Assembly: GCF_000143415.4 (NCBI RefSeq)
Contig: NW_003314263.1
Span: 3,730,451 to 3,794,450 of the forward strand
Origin: Selaginella moellendorffii
Taxonomy: Eukaryota > Streptophyta > Lycopodiopsida > Selaginellales > Selaginellaceae
Length of the DNA stretch: 64,000 bases
Direction: 5' to 3'
The notes beneath the pieces were generated by a model. It was not told the DNA's origin. It did no database searches and saw only the letters and a list, made by a program, of their open reading frames with translations. Made by a program: the position numbers and the translations under genes. How positions within the stretch are numbered: position 1 is the stretch's first letter; every line of letters starts with the position of its first letter. Below are positions 11,664-22,459 of this stretch, one piece after another.

Positions 11664-13111
11664 CTAGCTCATTTTGGCCTTTTTTGCTGCATCATCCCTT
11701 GAGCTTTCCTCCCCAGTTAAGACCATTCGTTTCTTCACATAGTTCATATACCCTCGTTTATGATCCACCATTTCAAAAGCTCCCCAACCATCCTGCAAAA
11801 TCAATATGTTAAACTATACCAGCTTTGATCGATTCATTTACCGTGTAGATCCCTCTCGACTCATCCTTATGAAGGAACCGCGGTACCACAGCTCGACACT
11901 CTTCCCCTGCATACTCAGAAATGCCTCTGTCCTCATAATTAAAATCAAAGTGCTCTTGTATCATCTGGAGGCCAGGAAAACCATTATGTAACCCATAGCG
12001 TATCTTGTCTGAAGTCTCTGACCCGAATTCGGCAAGGCCACACAGCTTAACTTGAAGGCCTGCATCCTTCATTGCATGGTAAACGCTGGAATCTGAACCT
12101 TTTAGCAACGGAACAACATCATCGTAGGTCACATCCTCATACTCATCTTTCAGAACATGCTGGTGTGTGCATAGATAGTCATGGACACATGCATATACCA
12201 ATTTCTCCTTGTCCTTCAAATTAGCAGCAGCCTCTTGGATCGATTTCAAGATACCCTGTGGGAAAGAGTCCACCTCTGCCTCCCAAGTTGCCTTGTAGAG
12301 CTTGTAGATGAGTGAAACTCTATAACCTGACTTCACCTCTCTCACCTCAACAGAGGCGGCATCGGTTGTAAAACCCACCCACCTGAACGTCGTACTTTCA
12401 TTTGTGGCCGCCGACACATGCTTCTTCCCTTGACAAGAGGTGATCACAACTTCACCTCCAGTGTATGTCCCAGGAAGTATCACCTCCAATTTCCCGACTT
12501 GTTGATTTGAACTTTCCTCATCTGGCTCCAAATCGAAGCTTTCCTTTTCTTCTTCTTCGTCCTGCTCTGCTTCGTTGCTGGTTTGGCCGGCTTTATAATT
12601 CTCCCTTGTGAAGTCACCCGCCCCGTAAATCCTAACTTGTTCCAGCTTTGCCTGCAGCACTGAGTCCGGTTTCAGGATATGCCCTGCCTTCTGTACGATC
12701 CCAAAATTCTCAAGCTGGAAATTGGTGAGAACGTCTTCAGGGCTTAAGCACCAGGCTCTCCCGCCATCTAACAGACCTCATGTTGTTACTAGCTCAATAG
12801 TACCAATCAAATACTGAAAAGAAGTACCTTTGAACTCAACTTTGGGGTAGGGCAAATCGGAAGAAATTGGCAGCTCAAGCACTTGTCCCTAACATCAGAG
12901 ATAAATCCCGTAAACATAGGACATAATCGAATGAGGATACCTTGTAGACCAGTTTAACCGGATCAGCAGACACATTCTGCGCCTTACCTCCACACGAGAA
13001 AGGTACCAGCTTCATCCTCTTTGTTTGAACCCTAACCTCAGCACGTTTATATACACGTAACACGTGGCGTGCTCCACACGACGGCTTCGAGAAAATATAC
13101 CCTATTCCCAT
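11664..13111 (-). CDS. 2OG-Fe(II) dioxygenase-fold protein, probably catalytically inactive
   Basis: Four exons on the minus strand (13111-12941, 12888-12828, 12776-11842, 11792-11664) join in frame to 431 residues. The central part has the layout of prolyl-4-hydroxylase-like 2OG oxygenases: ILPGTYTGGEVVI, a tryptophan-containing strand, then EVREVKSGYRVSLIYKLY. Relatives have PHRDT (HxD iron ligands) before the GGE strand and HEV (distal histidine) before the SGYRV strand. Here those places read GDFTRENYKAG and SVEVREV, so no iron ligand is recognisable. An acidic insert (EAEQDEEEEKESFDLEPDEE) separates the two. The first exon may instead start at the internal methionine of MKLVPFSCGG. I infer a pseudo-oxygenase; function unknown. 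Confidence 0.7.
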
Positions 13112-15022
13112 GGTACCATGTCGGTCGGTGAAAAGAGATTTTTGTGCGCCTACCTGGCAACATCATTGCCGCCGGCTCTGCCGATCTGACGGCTGTGATG
13201 TGAACCCCGGTTAAGCTGCTAACCTCTCGCGGCAAAGTAAAATGACATAGGCCTTACCTAACCCTAAAGTGTCTACACTTACTGATGATGTTCTAGCATC
13301 CGATGGAGAAGCATAGACTTTCTTTTTCCTCCTCATACATATGCTGGCAATCAGCAGACGTCCATGAAATTGTTCGAAACTCTCGCCAAATCCATTTCGA
13401 TAGGCTGCAGCAATACGCTCCTTCCTGTTCTTCCTCTGATAGTTTGGCTTGTGCTATACAGCCTTGGAAACAGTTGTAAGTATTAACTTCAGAGTCTACC
13501 GATGTCACAAACGTTTGGAATTGGAAGGTTATAGCTGTCAGGAAACAGCAAATGGAGCCATTCTGTTGCTTTGGCTGATTGATTTCCAGCTTCCACTTCC
13601 ATATCCGGGACTCCGATTGAAAGTTCAGGTAGAAGTCCCTTAGTCTCAGCACTGAGAAAATAAAAGTTGTTTTGGAGACCATAAACTGTTATCTGCACAA
13701 CATTCTCGCCATCCTGCCAGTAATAAGGCAGCTCTTCCTTCTTCAAAACTTAGGCTGTTCATGGTTTTCGGACATTGGTGAGAATCGTCACTACTTTGTT
13801 TAGGATGCCTGTGACTTTAATAAGCTTCGGCCTTAACGCGGCTTAACGCGGTGGTAGAAGCTTTCTTGAGCCACCCACCCTGTTTACTGTTCTTGACCGA
13901 AAACTAGCACTATAGTCATGCCCTGGGAAGTCCAGACCGAAATAGCAATTTCGTAACCGGTGTTGTCAACTTTGTACATTATAGCGCAGCCTCTCATGAA
14001 TGCGGGTGCCAAAATTTGGGGTGTCAACTCTCTCTGCTTCACCAGCATAAAGCTGTGCTAGCGGATTCAAGCCTTGTCAACCGGTGGCTCCCTGGAAAGA
14101 TGCGTCAAGAGTGTACAAAAAGGAAAAGGGGGAAAAGTCCCCATTTCTACCCTAGTTCCCCCTTATATACTGCGTTGGGAGCACAGCATTTCTGGGAAAC
14201 GTGATTCACAGGAATGTCCACTGTGATTGAGATAAGTTTCTTTCCTTTAAGCATGGTTATTCATTCAGTGTCCTGACACAGAGTTTCTTTGATCAAATCG
14301 CTACGCATTCTTCAATTGCATTATGGTGTTTTCAGCATGACATACCGAATTGAAACCAGAAGGAACTGACTTGGAGAAAATACCTCTCACACACTCCACA
14401 CGTCTGGATCGTTGTCGAGGCGGCTACTCCATAAGGAACAACGCAGCTGGAGAGAGATCCGTAGTCCGAGGAACAAGGTCCATGTTCACCACCTGGTATA
14501 TGGGTCTTTGCAACATTGATCCCAAGATGCTGGCCTTCCGAGAAGAATCATCCCATCTGCCTTGGTTGCATGTTGCTCACTATCTCCACACTAGTATCTA
14601 TAAGAGACTGCGACCCATCAAAAACAAAAAGCACCTACAGTTCCCCCTCTTCCGGCAGTACATGTTTTAAGTAGACTCCCACTTCTGGTTCCAGCAGCTT
14701 CTCGTTCCTTGAATCCAGTCGCTAATATCACCTACAGTTGTGCTTTTGATCATTTCAAGCCATTTCTTGTGCACGGCCTCCGCAACACTGGATGAATCCC
14801 TCTGTCTACGCATTGAATTTGCTCTACTTTTGAACTGTGTCAAAGAAAGTCAATAAAAAGTCAACATAGTCAATGGAACAAGAATGTAATCTCTTCACTG
14901 AAACAAAGTGTGAGACACAAAAGAGAGGTCTCATTGTGAAGAAAGATGGCCATGCCAAGAAGCTTTGGATGGGAATTGGGGCATTTTATTTCAAGAAGAA
15001 AGAGAGGAGAAGGAGAGGAGAT
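13112..15022. other. Region with only doubtful open frames
   Basis: Minus-strand frames at 13746-13489 and 13682-13293 (85 and 129 codons) and a plus-strand frame at 14350-14670 (106 codons) are open, but they have no recognisable motif, no convincing splice partners and partly overlap each other. A tandem ten-base duplication (cttaacgcgg) lies at about 13832-13851. A cluster of four GTCAA motifs lies at 14839-14873. I would not call a gene here. Confidence 0.4.
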
Positions 15023-15271
15023 CTAGTGTCTGCTGGGCTGCTGGATCGCACTCCACTGGCTGTAGAAATCCAGCGCCTCCGCCGTGACAAAAGCCACGGC
15101 GCCCACAAACGGCACCAGATGCATGACTGTGCGTATGTTGCTCGTCTCCATAAACGTCACCAGATTAAACTCCCCAGACTTACTCTTGCTCAGCTTCACC
15201 TCCTCCGTCACCGTCGCCATGCCCCGCGCCAAAATCCTTCTCGCGGCCGCTGATCCAGCGCCCGGCGCCAT
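15023..15271 (-). CDS. Small membrane protein, possibly organellar, unknown function
   Basis: An 82-residue single-exon frame. The N terminus MAPGAGSAAARRILARGMA is rich in Ala and Arg without acidic residues, as in mitochondrial or plastid presequences. A hydrophobic stretch (VMHLVPFVGAVAFVTAEAL) could span a membrane. An internal methionine (position 15220) could be the true start of a shorter protein beginning MATVTEEVKLSKSKSGEF. It is divergent from the HAD-IB gene with only 169 bp between the start codons. Small plant respiratory-chain accessory proteins have this look, but I cannot name the family. Confidence 0.55.
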   Translation of the reverse strand: MAPGAGSAAARRILARGMATVTEEVKLSKSKSGEFNLVTFMETSNIRTVMHLVPFVGAVAFVTAEALDFYSQWSAIQQPSRH

Positions 15272-15282
15272 CGCTCGCGCGC

Positions 15283-15348
15283 AAGAACCCTAAAAGTCGA
15301 GCCCAAGAGGCCCTAAAACTCGACCCCAAGAACCCTAAAAGACCAAAA
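15283..15348. promoter_or_regulatory. Three tandem CCCTAAAA (telo-box-like) repeats in a divergent promoter
   Basis: Three imperfect 22-23 bp units follow each other at 15283-15304, 15305-15327 and 15328-15348, each containing CCCTAAAA. AAACCCTA-type telo-boxes are known near transcription starts of plant housekeeping genes. These sit between the small membrane-protein gene and the HAD-IB gene, so they may serve both. The role is inferred. Confidence 0.5.
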
Positions 15349-15440
15349 CTTAATTTTCTTTTGCCCATTTTGGAGCTACCTAGGGTTTATCGGACACTGT
15401 TTGATCGGATGAACCAGCGACGCTTGCTCGCTGCGCGCCG

Positions 15441-16735
15441 ATGATCCCAATCCGGCCGCTCTACAGCGCAGCGAATCTAGCAGCCGGCGGATGCGAATCG
15501 ATCCATCGCAGGGTCACATTTCTTCTCCAAGGTAAATCTCTCGATTCTCCTCTTGCCGCATTGCTCCAATCCGTGGCCTGGGGTCACAAAATTCCTCTTC
15601 TTTTCCTCTCCGCGCTGATTCCTCGTCTCCGCTAGCCCCGATTTGCAGGCGCCGGGATGTATTTTCCAAGATCCAGGCCCAATCTCATCGAGAGGAAGAC
15701 CAACACCTACACCGAATCCACTGGTAGCACCGCCGCGGAGGATCTCCCATCGCCGGATGCCAATGCCTTCATCGACACCAGTGGATTGAGCTCGGTGGAG
15801 AGCAAGGCCGCGTTCTTCGACGTAGATGGCACGGTTTGCAAGACGAATGTGGTGTTGGCGTATTTTAGCGCCCGTGTGGAGGAGCTGGCCGTGTGGGTGA
15901 GGCTTGTTTGGGTGCCTTACTTCATTCTTACCTGCGTTCTCTACCTCATCGTCGACTGGTTCCACAGGCCCACGTTTAACCGGATCTTCTACATGAGTTA
16001 CAGGGGCAGGACTGTGGAATCCAAGGCCGCGCTCGCCAAGATCATCTACACCAAGTACTACAAGCCCAGGTAAGAGTGGAAAGTTCTTTGGTTTGATCAC
16101 GGAAGTTGGAAGTTCACGAGAAGTTTGTTTCCTTTGGTTTGCAGGATTTTCAAGGACGCGGCCGCGATCATCAAGAGGTTGAAGGCCGAGGGATTTAAGA
16201 TCGTTCTCGTGACTGGCTCGTTGGATTTTTTGGTGGCTCCTCTAGCGGAAGATCTCGACGCAGGTATGGATGGTTTGAGTTGCTTGGCTCCCTCTAATCA
16301 CAGACCTTTGTTCTTTCTTTTCTTCCAGACCATGTTTACGCAGCGGAGATAATCGAAGAGAATGGCAGGTTGGTCACTTCTTTTTTTTTCCTGCGATCAA
16401 GCAAAGCCTCTAAGATTGTGATTGACAGGCTGACCGGGAAGCTAAAGGGAATGTACGCAAGCAATGACGAGAAAGCTCTCAGGGTCCAAGACTTCGCGCG
16501 GGAGCACGGGATGTCACTGAGCAATTGCCTCGGCTTTGGCGACAGCATAGCCGATCTCCCCATGCTAGAAATCGTGAGATGAAAAAACACACACTCTCGC
16601 TTCCTACTTACGCACCGCTTTTTCTCGCAGGTCGGAAGAGCTTACGTCGTCAATCCCGACGCTCGTCTCAGAGCGATCGCGCTGAGACGAGGCTGGCCCG
16701 TGATGCAGTGGATGTTGGCTCCAGCAAAGTTGTAG
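15441..16735 (+). CDS. HAD superfamily IB phosphatase (phosphoserine-phosphatase-like), membrane-associated
   Basis: Six exons (15441-15531, 15649-16069, 16145-16263, 16329-16368, 16429-16573, 16631-16735) join in frame to 306 residues. The family hydrolyses small phosphomonoesters through a phospho-aspartate. Motifs seen: I FFDVDGTVCKTN, II LVTGSLDF, III lysine in SNDEKALRVQD, IV GFGDSIADLPML. The C terminus VVNPDARLRAIALRRGWPV is typical of the IB subgroup. A hydrophobic segment (VWVPYFILTCVLYLIVDWF) in the cap region suggests membrane contact. The first exon encodes an Arg-containing N terminus (MIPIRPLYSAANLAAGG) that could be a transit peptide; without exon 1 the protein would start at 15657. 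The substrate is unknown. Confidence 0.85.
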
Positions 16736-17398
16736 CAGAGGAAACAAAAGGCGCCTAGAAACACCGTTATTTCATGACAAAAGTGAGAGACAACAGAGTT
16801 TCTCAAAGACAAGAATAAAGTTCCTGGAAGGTCCAAAAAGATATCCTCCCTCGCGAAGAGAAAAAGGAGACAGGTACCTCACACACACCAGCGTACGCAA
16901 GAGTTTTATGACAGTGTTCCTAGAAAAAGAGACGGCCAGGTCCTTTCCTTCCTCAGAGCTGCTGCTTCCTTGTTTCATTTTTTTGGGTGTTTTTTTCAGC
17001 ACAATCTGTAAGACAACTCTAGTCAGTGACAATGAGCAAAGAAAGACATTTGGAAGAGAAGCATTCAGGATATAGAACCGGAAAGAAAGGAGTGACTTCG
17101 AGAAATCGAGCTAGAAAAGTCGAGCTTTAAAAAAGATGGCGATTGAGAAGAAAAAGGCGAACAGTCGTGAAGAGAAAACTCCACAAGATGAAGATGGCGA
17201 TGGAGATAAAGAAAACAAAAGAACTATCAACTAGGAAACTGGAGCTCTATTGACGAAGATGGCGATTGAGTAGACGAATGAGAAGCAAAGAAAGCAAAGA
17301 ACCAAGGGCTGGAGGAACTCGTGAAGAGGGAACTCTGCCAAGAGAAGAGAAAAGAACTCACCAGGGCGAACTGGATGAATCGAGGAGGAGCTAGAAGA
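16736..17398. repeat. Intergenic, purine-rich, with a degenerate tandem repeat
   Basis: There is no gene between the HAD-IB stop and the stop of the ATP synthase subunit gene, which converge here. The plus strand is very rich in A and G from about 17040. The block AAGATGGCGATTGAG or a one-base variant recurs at 17133, 17191 and 17256. Similar flanks (ctagaaaagt / ctaggaaact) indicate an old tandem duplication of about 60 bp. Confidence 0.5.
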
Positions 17399-17704
17399 TC
17401 AATGGCCGCCTTTGCTGCCACCGCCACCGCCCTCCCGGAGCTTGCGAAGGCGCTCCTCCTCTTCATGCTGGTAGTGGCGAATCTCAGTGGGATAGGCAAC
17501 AATGTAGGCAAAGATGGTGCCGCCGATGAGGAAGTGATAGACGGGCGTGAAGCTGCTCGTCTGGATGTACTTGTCGTAGTACTCGTCCATGAGCGTGCGC
17601 GACGCCTTTTTGATGTTGGCGGGCGTCACATTCTCCTTGACATAGCCGGGCACGTCCTTTACCTTCATCGAGGACATCTGGCGCAGCCATTGCCGCGCCG
17701 CCAT
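17399..17704 (-). CDS. Probable mitochondrial F1Fo-ATP synthase subunit f-like protein
   Basis: A single-exon frame of 101 residues. It has a basic N terminus (MAARQWLRQMSSMKVKDVPG), then YYDKYIQTSSFTPVYHF, one membrane span (LIGGTIFAYIVAYPTEI) and a charged tail RHYQHEEEERLRKLREG. The layout DEYYDKYI, one helix, then (K/R)HYxHE resembles subunit f of the mitochondrial Fo sector, a peripheral membrane subunit needed for dimer and stalk structure. The frame stays open upstream of the ATG without another methionine and reads like a presequence (SSSLARRLSSSSSVLARGG). An unseen upstream exon could therefore supply a longer N terminus. The assignment rests on pattern only. Confidence 0.55.
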   Translation of the reverse strand: MAARQWLRQMSSMKVKDVPGYVKENVTPANIKKASRTLMDEYYDKYIQTSSFTPVYHFLIGGTIFAYIVAYPTEIRHYQHEEEERLRKLREGGGGGSKGGH

Positions 17705-18176
17705 GCCGCCACGCGCGAGGACGCTGCTGCTGCTGCTCAGGCGGCGAGCGAGCGAGGAGGAGGCCGCCGTCGTCGCCGTCGTGGCGGATTGGATGGCTTC
17801 TTGGAGCTTGAGGATTCCTGCCTGGGAGAGATCGATCGATCGAAGCCCCGCGACCTATAATCCCTATCCCCTGGAGCCCTAATGGTATTTGCATAGGATA
17901 TTCGTTCCTGGTATATGCTGGGCTCGATTCCCCTCGAAAATTAATTTTAAAAAGGCCAAAAGGTTCAAAAGTACCGTGTTTTACGTTACCAGCAAAGTAA
18001 ATTCTAATGATATAATCATAGTTCTACAATGTGATAAAGGATCGTAGCAACCGCACGTTTTGAAAATATTAAAATGTAAAATTGGCTAGTTAGTTTTAAA
18101 AAGTAGAAGTTACAAAAAAACAGAATAACGCAATGAATAGGCACTTTTTAGATATAAAAAGAAGAGAAAAGAGGCA
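17705..18176. other. Upstream region of the ATP synthase-like gene and AT-rich spacer
   Basis: A GC-rich 5' part (to about 17900), with CAG/CTG runs near 17727-17742, gives way to AT-rich sequence. I see no gene here. Confidence 0.4.
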
Positions 18177-18248
18177 TGCGTTAGCCGGGAGTCGAACCCG
18201 GGTCTATTGCTTGGAAGGCAATTATCCTGACCGTTGGACTACTAACGC
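18177..18248 (-). tRNA. trnG-UCC: tRNA-Gly (anticodon UCC)
   Basis: The minus strand gives a 72-nt cloverleaf. The acceptor stem GCGTTAG pairs with CTAACGC and the discriminator is A. The anticodon arm is ATTGC-CTTCCAA-GCAAT, giving anticodon TCC, which reads GGA/GGG glycine codons. The T arm is CCGGGTTCGACTCCCGG. No intron is present and CCA is not encoded, as expected for a nuclear gene. Confidence 0.95.
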
Positions 18249-18399
18249 AACTCTGTCTAACACAAACCACACGCTCTTCTCTCCATTTCGTTTTTAGTTC
18301 CGCCACCAAACGTTGATTCGATCGCCATGGATTTGTCGCTGTCGCCTTTATCAGGCACCACCAAACAAGCCTTGATCAGCTTCCCGGTAAAGAAAAGCA

Positions 18400-20545
18400 A
18401 TGCGCTCTCCTCCCAAATATTCTTCTTCTTCTTCTATACCTTGTCCACAACTTTGCTCGATAATTCCTTCACTACTTTGCTTGATCGTTGCGAGCATCAC
18501 CATCATCGCCACTGCCACAGCAAAAGCACCATCAATCTGCTCGCAAAGATGTGGAGAAATCCTCGTACCTTCGCCGCTCAGCTCGCTTCCTGGATGCGGT
18601 CACCCCCAGCTCCAGCTCGAGTGTAGCAGCTCCAAGCAGCACCACCAAGAGCACTTCGCTCTCCTCCTCCACACCGACACCGAGAGCTTCCGTGTCCTCC
18701 AAGTCACTGCCACGACTCTGGTGATCGACGCGACCAGCCTCAAGGCCACGTCTTGCAACGGGAGCGAGGCCACCGCGAGCTTGGGCTTGAAGCCAACGTC
18801 TCCATACTTCCTCTCCGGGAACAACGAGTTCTTCCTCACCGGTTGCAATGCCGGGGGCAACTACTCCACGGATCTCTACCCGACTGCGTCCAGGTGCCAG
18901 ACCGGTTGTCCCAACTCCGGCAATCGCACCGCTAGCGCCCGCTATCCGTTTTGCACGCTTGAAGACTGCTGCGTCACCACGATTCCGGCTGGAGCTCGGA
19001 GTGTTGTTTTGACGAGCTGTGCTCCAAGGTCTTGCGGCTTCTCCAGCGTGATCTTCCCAAAGAGTTACGTGCCGAGTGACTCGAGCTATGGCGTTGAGTT
19101 GATGTGGGAGGTACCTGGGAGCACCTGCACTTCGGTCGATGATATAAATCTCTGTTCTACAAACGCTAACTGCGTAAACGCGAGCAACGTACCGGGTTAC
19201 AACTGCTTGTGCAAGGATGGATTTGCTGGTGACGGATACCGCAATGGAAGTGGCTGTTTGCGTAAGTCTATCCAGATTTGACGAGGATGCATACTCAGTT
19301 CAGTTTGTTGTTTTCCTTGGTTTTAGCTGTTGATCACTGTAGCCCCGGATCGTGTGCACCAAACGCTCGCTGTATCAACGAAGGAACATCATTTCGTTGC
19401 AAGTGTTTGGCGGGGTATAAAGGAAACGGTACCTTGACTGGTGGCTGCGCGATAAAGCGATACATTATTCTTCTTCCTGGTGAGCTACTTAAAGAGAAAA
19501 GCTTGCTTCTTAAACGTGTCTTCCACGTTGATCATCAGCTATAGGCGCACCAGCTCTTCTCGTTTTTGGATTTTTCCTCTGGAAGTTCCGGCCGAAATTG
19601 TCCGCACTGCCAGGCACTAGAAACTTGAAACATCTTCAGGCCAGTTTCAAAGAAAACTCAAGGATCTTTACCTGGGCAGAGATGGAGAGAGCCACCAAGT
19701 GCTTCAGAAGCGACCTCAAGTTAGGCACTGGCAGCTTTGGCACAGTCTACAAGGGTAAACTGGACGACGGCACCACGGTGGCTATCAAGAAAGCCAACAA
19801 CGGCAATGCCCCTCGCATTCAACAGTTTCTGAACGAGGTTACTATCCTCTCGAAAGTGAACCACAGAAATCTCGTCAAGATGCTGGGATGTTGCATAGAA
19901 AGAGAAGTACCTCTCTTGGTCTACGAGTTCGTGCCAAGAGGAACACTGTACGAGCATCTGCACAGACGAGGAGATACGTTATCCTGGAAAAACCGTTTAA
20001 GAATTGCGACGGAGACAGCGGAGGCTCTTACGTACCTTCACTTTGCAGCTTCTCCGCCGATATATCACCGGGACGTCAAATCCTCGAACATCTTGTTGGA
20101 CGAAAAGCTCACGGCCAAAGTAGCGGACTTTGGGATTTCCAAGCTGGTACCCATAGATTCCACTCACATTTCCACAACTCTGCATGGAACACCGGGTTAC
20201 ATAGATCCACAGTACCAGCAAAGCTATCAGCTTACAGATAAGAGCGACGTTTACAGCTTTGGAGTAGTCATCTTGGAGGTAATAACAGGTCAGATGCCTG
20301 TAGACTTCTCTCGCTGTGCTTCAGATAAAAACCTGTCCACATTTGCAATGAGCGTCATACAAAGAGGAGCCATCAGCGAGTTGATCGACAAGAGGTTGGA
20401 TGCTAGAACTCCAGAAATGCTGGAATGCGTTGCAAAAGTTGCAAACTTGGCAGCTTTGTGCTTACAGTTCGACGGAAGTAGCAGGCCGACAATGAAGTTT
20501 GTTCTTGAAGAGCTTAAAAAGGCAATGCAACCCCTTATGGAGTAA
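18400..20545 (+). CDS. Wall-associated-kinase-like receptor kinase (WAK/WAKL)
   Basis: Exons 18400-19261, 19327-19479 and 19545-20545 join in frame to 671 residues. WAKs sit in the plasma membrane, bind pectin outside and signal inside. Order seen: a long hydrophobic signal region, a cysteine-rich GUB_WAK galacturonan-binding domain (ICSQRCGEI to CCVTTIPAGARSVVLTSC), two EGF-like modules (INLCSTNANC; DHCSPGSCAPNARC), a short membrane span across the exon 2-3 junction (YIILLPGAPALLVFGFFLW) and a Ser/Thr kinase. Kinase motifs are GTGSFGTVYKG, VAIKKAN, HRDVKSSN, DFGISKL and GTPGYIDPQY, so it is an RD kinase expected to be active. It is a close relative of the kinase at 24327-26337, in opposite orientation. 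An upstream in-frame start was not found. Confidence 0.92.
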
Positions 20546-20646
20546 GAAGTTTCTAACAAACTTTTGCAATATTCTTTGACAACTGCAAGAGAAAACTTGA
20601 GACTCCAAGAAAATAATGTCTTTGAAAGTTTTTACCTCTACTGTTT

Positions 20647-22423
20647 TCAACTGCCGAAATTGAATCGAAAATCACCGCCAGAAGTTACACTCTCCCAAAC
20701 AGACCGCTTCTTTTGAGATTCCTGAGCTCTTTTCTCGTTCCGGAGTTGTTCCAATGACCCGGGATGAAGCTCCTCGTACCTGGATTTGAACTTGTCGTAT
20801 AAGTTAACGCGATCTTTTGTTCCTGAGACCAAATCCTGGGAATTTGGCTTGTTAAGGAAATCCAGAACATTCAGGATGTTGCTCCTAGCAAAAATGACAT
20901 GTTAGCCATCAGCGACGTCGAATACACCAGAAATACCTGCTAACGTAGTTCTGCGTGATGGCGATCGAGTCTTCCAGATTTATAACAATGTGCCACCAGC
21001 CGTTTGGTATGAAAACGACTTCGCCTGCTTTGCAAACGCACTCCACCGGTTTATGCTTGCCCCGCTTTGTCTCGTGATAGAAGTTCATAAACCATTCCGT
21101 GATGGACACCGGAGTTGCTACGTCCACTCCATCCGGGCTGGGATGAACACCAGGAGGAACAGCACCCGGAGGATACAGGATCCACTTCTTGGAACCTTTG
21201 ACCACTGCGTTCCAAGCCGAAGTGCTGTTAGGATCAATATGAAACGAGGAGCCAGACCTTGCAGGCCCGAGTATAAGCCACCGATAGTCGGGCCTTTCCT
21301 TCCCCAGTATCGAGAAAAGGTCCTCCCTGAAGTACACAGGAACTTCATAGTCGGCAGCCAGCTGCGGAACTTTCTCCCCGAACTTTGGATCAAACAAGTA
21401 GAGAGGTCGCTCCTCTTTCACGGACTTCGCATAGACGAAATAGTTGCTGAGCGTCATGTCAGCTGGACCAGCAGCAAAGTCTACGTCCCCACACAGATCG
21501 AGTAAATAGTCCTGGTTCCATCGTTTCAGCGCAGGCCAGTTGTTGATAGCATCGGTGAGAAGAACTGGTTTGTTCAGCCTCTCGAAATCGCGTACAAAGT
21601 CATCGACTGAAAGGTGGCTTCTGCGCTCGATGTTGTCCCTGGAAATCCACTCGTCTTTGATCTCCACACTGGCACAAAGCCAGCTCTGGAACAAGTAGTC
21701 CGAATAGAAGTCTTCCACCTAGAAGAACATTACGAGAACCTTAGAACGATGCCAAGAAAGCAGTCATTTAAAGTAGTAGTACCTTGACAGGAGAGAAATC
21801 CTCTTTCTGGCAAAGAAAAGAAACACAAACTATCAAAACTTTCTTCCAAGGACAAAGCCCCAAAGAACACCTTACCTTTGTACAAGCCGATCGAGAAGAG
21901 AAATCCTCTTCCTGAATGGAAAGAAACAAAAACTATCAAAACCTTCTTCCACGAACAAAGTTCTCAAAGAACACCTTACCTTTGTCCAAGCCGATCGAGC
22001 TGAGACGTAAGTCTTTCTCCAGCTCCCTTGGAACAAAAATCCTCCTTTCAGCTCCGCGAGGACCAGATTCCGCCACAGCGCTTCCTGGTGGCTGAAAACA
22101 TAGAATGCCTTGCTCGAGACGCCCGACCGCGCCAGATCCTTGGCATCCAGCAGCGCCAAAATATCACTGACGATCTCATCGCTGAGACGCTGGAGACTCC
22201 CAAGCCCTGGATCACGAATATTTTGCTTGCCCGTGAAGAGGAGATTCCCCAGCGGCTGGACGGCGCAGTGCCTGGATGCGAATGCGAGCCCGAATTCCAC
22301 ACCAGGGCTCTCCACCCCGCGATCCTCCGATTCATCACTAGAATGCGGTGCTGCTACACGAACCTTGGCATCCTTCTTCTTCCTCGTCTTCTTCTTGCCG
22401 CCTCTCTTACGTTTGCCTTCCAT
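20647..22423 (-). CDS. F-box and JmjC-domain protein (JMJD6/JMJ22-like dioxygenase)
   Basis: Five exons on the minus strand (22423-21980, 21911-21876, 21806-21783, 21718-20937, 20884-20647) join in frame to 507 residues. It begins with a very basic, nuclear-type tail (MEGKRKRGGKKKTRKKK), then an F-box (LSDEIVSDILALLDAKDLARSG) and then a JmjC domain. Iron ligands are visible: FHIDP (HxD) and GWWHIVIN (distal His). Relatives such as Arabidopsis JMJ22 are histone arginine demethylase candidates, and JMJD6 is a lysyl hydroxylase. The 12-residue exon at 21911-21876 is a product of a local tandem duplication (see findings). The stop is 101 bp from the end of the convergent WAK-like gene. Confidence 0.88.
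21790..21998. repeat. Tandem duplication of about 105 bp inside the JmjC gene
   Basis: The segments from about 21790 to 21893 and from 21894 to 21998 are direct copies, estimated by eye at about 85% identical. They share agagaaatcctct, actatcaaaac, caaagaacaccttacctttg and caagccgatcg. Each copy contains one splice acceptor and one splice donor of the minus-strand gene. Confidence 0.85.
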
Positions 22424-22459
22424 GCGATAGGGCTCGCTAGGGCTGTTGATGGGAGAATA

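Noticed and set aside
14350-14670. 106-codon plus-strand frame in an otherwise empty region
   Set aside because: No recognisable motif, no splice context and no homologous copy in the window; it may be chance.
15477-16100. 207-codon minus-strand frame
   Set aside because: It is the antisense of the HAD-IB gene, whose motifs and splice sites are clear on the plus strand.
17321-17860. 179-codon plus-strand frame
   Set aside because: It is the antisense of the ATP synthase subunit-like gene; low-complexity Arg/Ala composition from GC-rich sequence.
20990-21505. 171-codon plus-strand frame
   Set aside because: It is the antisense of the JmjC domain exon, with no family signature of its own.
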